A DNA stretch of 7,093 nt, from assembly GCA_036796755.1 (NCBI GenBank), contig DAIRCJ010000071.1, positions 1 to 7,093 on the forward strand, given 5' to 3'. Under the pieces are notes generated by a model. That model saw only the letters and a program-made list of their open reading frames with translations. It was not told the origin of the DNA and did not search any database. This DNA comes from CALKMS01 sp036796755 (GTDB taxonomy: Bacteria > Actinomycetota > Aquicultoria > SKW223 > CALKMS01). This document shows positions 5,421 to 7,093 of this stretch, piece by piece. A program made the position numbers and the translations under genes. Every line of letters begins with the position of its first letter. The stretch's first letter is position 1.

Positions 5421-6584
5421 GCCTCTGGCTCCTTGCCCCACACCTTGAGCAAACTGAGAAGCTTTGCCTTCGGTTTGAAGAGCCGGAGCCACCATTAGTT
5501 CAGCCCGATGAAAGTCTTTGATATCTTCGTAGCCAGCTGTAGCCATCGAAGTCCTTAGAGCTCCCATTAAATTTAAGGTTCCATCATTTTCGTAAGCCGG
5601 GCCAAGCAATATCTCTTTCAAAGAAGCTTTGACTCCAACTTGAATTCGCGTACCTCTTGGTAGGGTCGGATGAAAGGTTGCCATACCCCAGTGAAAACCA
5701 AGCCCGGGTGCCTCGGCCGCCCGCGAAAGCGGTGAACCAATCATTACAGCATCGGCTCCACAAGCAATAGCTTTAGCAATATCACCTCCAGTTGACATAC
5801 CTCCATCAGCAATAACATGAACATAACGGCCAGTTTCTTCGAGATAGCGGGTGCGAGCCGCCGCCGCGTCAACAATGGCCGTTGCCTGAGGAACTCCTAT
5901 ACCTAAAACTCTTCGGGTAGTACAGGCCGCTCCCGGCCCAACTCCCACTAAAACTCCCACCGCTCCCGTTCGCATTAAATGCAAAGCGGTAGAGTAAGAA
6001 CAACAACCCCCAACGATAACAGGAATCCCGACTTCCTTAATAAACTCGTAGAGGTTTAAGGGAGTTGTTTTTTTGGAAACATGTTCAGCAGACACAACCG
6101 TTCCCTGAATTACTAAAATGTCCAGACCGCCCTCAAGTGCGTATTTATAATAGCGAGCCACTTTTTGAGGAGTTAAAGAACCAATAGCTAAAACATTCGC
6201 CTGTTTTATCTCTTTAATCCTCTGAGTTATCAACTCTGGCTTCACCGGCTCTCGGTAAATTTCCTGAATACCTCTGGTGGCTTCTTCCTTGGTAAAAGAA
6301 GCTATTTTTTGGTAAACAGGTGAGGGGTCTTCGTAACGGGTCCATAGGCCTTCAAGATTTAAAACCCCAGCTGCTCCCAGCTTACCAAGCTCTATCGCAA
6401 CCCGGGGAGAAACAACCGAGTCCATTGCTGAAGCAAGCAAAGGAAGCTCGAGTTTAAAGCCAGCAATCTCCCAGGAAATATCAATATCTTCTGCGTCTCG
6501 TGTCCGGCGACTAGGAACAATAGCTATGTCATCAAAGCCATAGGAAACTCGGGCTAATCTACCCCGGCCAATTTCTACTTCCAA
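5418..6584 (-). CDS. guaB3: GuaB3-type IMP dehydrogenase family protein (no CBS domains)
   Basis: A TIM-barrel enzyme of the IMP dehydrogenase/GMP reductase family; IMPDH makes XMP from IMP with NAD+, the rate-limiting step to GMP. At 388 aa it lacks the CBS (Bateman) pair of the roughly 480-500 aa GuaB, with no room for it between VLNLEGLWTRYEDP (74-87) and the rest of the barrel. The catalytic cysteine is Cys221 in GVGPGAACTTR (214-224); the phosphate-binding segment IADGGMSTGGDIAKAIACGADAV spans 258-280. FDDIAIVPSRRTRD (17-30) and HWGMATFHPTLPRGTR (298-313) are hallmarks of the actinobacterial GuaB3 set. The flap and C-terminus differ from classical IMPDH. Its place just upstream of guaA favours IMPDH rather than GMP reductase activity (inference); to my recollection a cyanobacterial GuaB3 has been reported to have IMPDH activity. 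TTG start, fixed by a perfect AAGGAGG. Confidence 0.93.
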   Translation of the reverse strand: MEVEIGRGRLARVSYGFDDIAIVPSRRTRDAEDIDISWEIAGFKLELPLLASAMDSVVSPRVAIELGKLGAAGVLNLEGLWTRYEDPSPVYQKIASFTKEEATRGIQEIYREPVKPELITQRIKEIKQANVLAIGSLTPQKVARYYKYALEGGLDILVIQGTVVSAEHVSKKTTPLNLYEFIKEVGIPVIVGGCCSYSTALHLMRTGAVGVLVGVGPGAACTTRRVLGIGVPQATAIVDAAAARTRYLEETGRYVHVIADGGMSTGGDIAKAIACGADAVMIGSPLSRAAEAPGLGFHWGMATFHPTLPRGTRIQVGVKASLKEILLGPAYENDGTLNLMGALRTSMATAGYEDIKDFHRAELMVAPALQTEGKASQFAQGVGQGARG

Positions 6585-6588
6585 AGTC

Positions 6589-6595
6589 CCTCCTT
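6589..6595 (-). promoter_or_regulatory. Strong ribosome binding site AAGGAGG of guaB3
   Basis: A perfect AAGGAGG on the minus strand lies 4 nt before the TTG at 6584. No ATG or GTG occurs in frame before the conserved YGFDDIAIVP block, so this site decides the TTG start. Confidence 0.75.
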
Positions 6596-6629
6596 TGACA
6601 AAATTTAACTAATACTGATTTTGTTATTT

Positions 6630-6659
6630 ATGTTAACATTTACTAAATTAAACTGTCAA
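6630..6659 (-). promoter_or_regulatory. Sigma-70-type promoter of guaB3 with a palindrome over the -10
   Basis: On the minus strand a perfect TTGACA (6659-6654) is followed after 18 nt by TAACAT (6635-6630, 4/6 to TATAAT), with a TGn extended -10 directly before it. The predicted start is near 6623, giving a leader of about 39 nt that contains the AAGGAGG. The -10 is embedded in the perfect 10-bp palindrome ATGTTAACAT (6630-6639), a possible repressor site. The leader is too short for a purine riboswitch. Confidence 0.65.
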
Positions 6660-6754
6660 GAAAATAAGGTTTTTTAAGCAGCAATCTTTATTTAACTACT
6701 TCGGAAGGGGTAGTGAGATTTCAATCCCCGATTTAGATGGGTTTTTCTTTTCCC

Positions 6755-6792
6755 TCAGGTTTAAAACTCTGACCCCTTTTTTTCAAACCTGA
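6755..6792. repeat. 12-bp inverted repeat with one-base bulge
   Basis: TCAGGTTTAAAA (6755-6766) pairs with TTTTCAAACCTGA (6780-6792), leaving a single C bulge at 6784 and a 13-nt loop that contains CTGACCC. It is the longest inverted repeat seen in the window. Confidence 0.6.
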
Positions 6793-6798
6793 CTGTAT

Positions 6799-6818
6799 CC
6801 CCACCTTACTTGTGAGGG
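6799..6818. repeat. Short bulged stem-loop
   Basis: CCCCAC (6799-6804) pairs with GTG-a-GGG (6812-6818) with one bulged A and a 7-nt loop. It follows the 6755-6792 inverted repeat after 6 nt, so the two could stack or compete. Confidence 0.4.
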
Positions 6819-6843
6819 GGGTTTCCAGGAGACACTTTAATTT

Positions 6844-6863
6844 TTCCCTTAGGCACAAGGGAA
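6844..6863. repeat. Perfect 7-bp stem-loop
   Basis: TTCCCTT (6844-6850) and AAGGGAA (6857-6863) flank a 6-nt loop. No T-run follows on either strand in the right direction, so it is not an intrinsic terminator. Confidence 0.55.
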
Positions 6864-6926
6864 GCGGGAAGATTGGGAAGTGAATTTGAAAATAAGAATT
6901 TATTTCAGTATTTGGGAAGAGGTATT

Positions 6927-6951
6927 GGGTCTAACCCTTCGGGTCAGACCC
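6927..6951. repeat. 10-bp stem-loop built on GGGTC/GACCC
   Basis: GGGTCT (6927-6932) pairs with AGACCC (6946-6951). After one A/C mismatch, ACCC (6934-6937) pairs with GGGT (6941-6944) around a TTC loop. It resembles hairpin-type extragenic repeats; no T-run follows. Confidence 0.6.
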
Positions 6952-7059
6952 CGCTATCTCAGATTTCGCAGTCCAATCAGCAAGGCCTGACCCTGAAAGT
7001 TATAAGTTTTAAGGTGCAAGAGAAGAGCGAAGCCAGCTAAAGGCACCAGTTGAGGAAAG

Positions 7060-7075
7060 CCAGAAGCGTTTCTGG
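7060..7075. repeat. Perfect 6-bp stem-loop near the right edge
   Basis: CCAGAA (7060-7065) and TTCTGG (7070-7075) enclose the tetraloop GCGT. A wider GGTGC/GCACC pair (7013-7017 and 7043-7047) lies just to its left. Confidence 0.45.
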
Positions 7076-7093
7076 GTAAAGGAAGTTCCAGAG

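Larger units (their letters stand above)
6660..7093. other. Non-coding, hairpin-dense region at the right edge
   Basis: No convincing gene lies in this stretch: all frames are broken often. It holds a succession of stem-loops (about 6695-6714, 6755-6792, 6799-6818, 6844-6863, 6890-6905, 6927-6951, 7060-7075). There are also three copies of GGGTCAG or its complement (6769-6775, 6941-6947, 6987-6993) and four GGGAAG copies (6859, 6866, 6875, 6914). A minus-strand frame is open from the right edge (7091) to a TAG at 6954 (45 codons), and a plus-strand frame is open from 7013 to the edge without a start; neither is recognisable. The look is of a repeat cluster or decayed small transposable element, or a structured RNA. 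No tRNA, tmRNA or RNase P signature was found. Confidence 0.5.

Noticed and set aside
5339..5521. Plus-strand open frame of 60 codons
   Set aside because: About half lies antisense to the guaB3 end and the rest in the terminator-like region; no ribosome site and no recognisable protein.
6718..6750. CRISPR-repeat-like stretch beginning TTTCAATCCC
   Set aside because: Only one copy is present, with no regularly spaced second repeat and no cas gene in the window.
7011..7050. tRNA 3'-end-like GGCACCA with an upstream pairing partner
   Set aside because: No TTCRA T-loop, no D-arm or anticodon arm, and the stem spacing does not fit a tRNA or tmRNA.
7050..7093. RNase P RNA-like GAGGAAAG
   Set aside because: Only this short string matches; the neighbouring conserved RNase P regions are absent within the window.

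Overview
The window carries ordinary bacterial core metabolism in a moderately AT-rich, gene-dense genome. The best taxonomic hint is the IMP-dehydrogenase-family protein at 5418-6584: it belongs to the CBS-less GuaB3 branch, typical of Actinobacteria and also found in cyanobacteria. The GuaA N-terminus (LDFGAQYAQLIARRVRE) is likewise actinobacteria-like. AT-leaning composition, repeated TTG starts and an archaeal-type phosphoglycerate mutase argue against a classical high-GC actinobacterium. An uncultured, deep-branching, probably anaerobic actinobacterial or related lineage is my inference.

Plus-strand block (3-2498): a tightly packed, co-oriented group of three genes. The first is the C-terminal part of an ATP-pyrophosphatase-like (PP-loop-like) protein that runs in from the left edge. 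It overlaps an archaeal-type cofactor-independent phosphoglycerate mutase homologue (ApgM family), followed by a HIT-family nucleotide hydrolase/phosphorylase. Overlaps or near-overlaps suggest one transcript with a promoter left of the window.

Minus-strand block (6584 down to 2516): guaB3, guaA, aroQ, aroF. The first two would convert IMP to XMP to GMP. The last two are a stand-alone AroQ chorismate mutase and a short, core-only DAHP synthase, overlapping by 11 nt; together they control entry to and a branch point of aromatic amino acid synthesis. guaB3 has a good sigma-70-type promoter and a perfect AAGGAGG. guaA has its own promoter, placed so that transcription would start on the A of its ATG (a leaderless mRNA). 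Weak AT-rich terminator-like hairpins follow guaB3 and guaA. The two blocks converge with 17 nt between stop codons.

Right end (6660-7093): no convincing gene. It holds a dense series of stem-loops and short repeated motifs (GGGTCAG/CTGACCC, GGGAAG), looking like a repeat or decayed small mobile element, or possibly a structured RNA. This is the least explained part of the window. I found no defence system, CRISPR array, tRNA, rRNA or intact insertion sequence.
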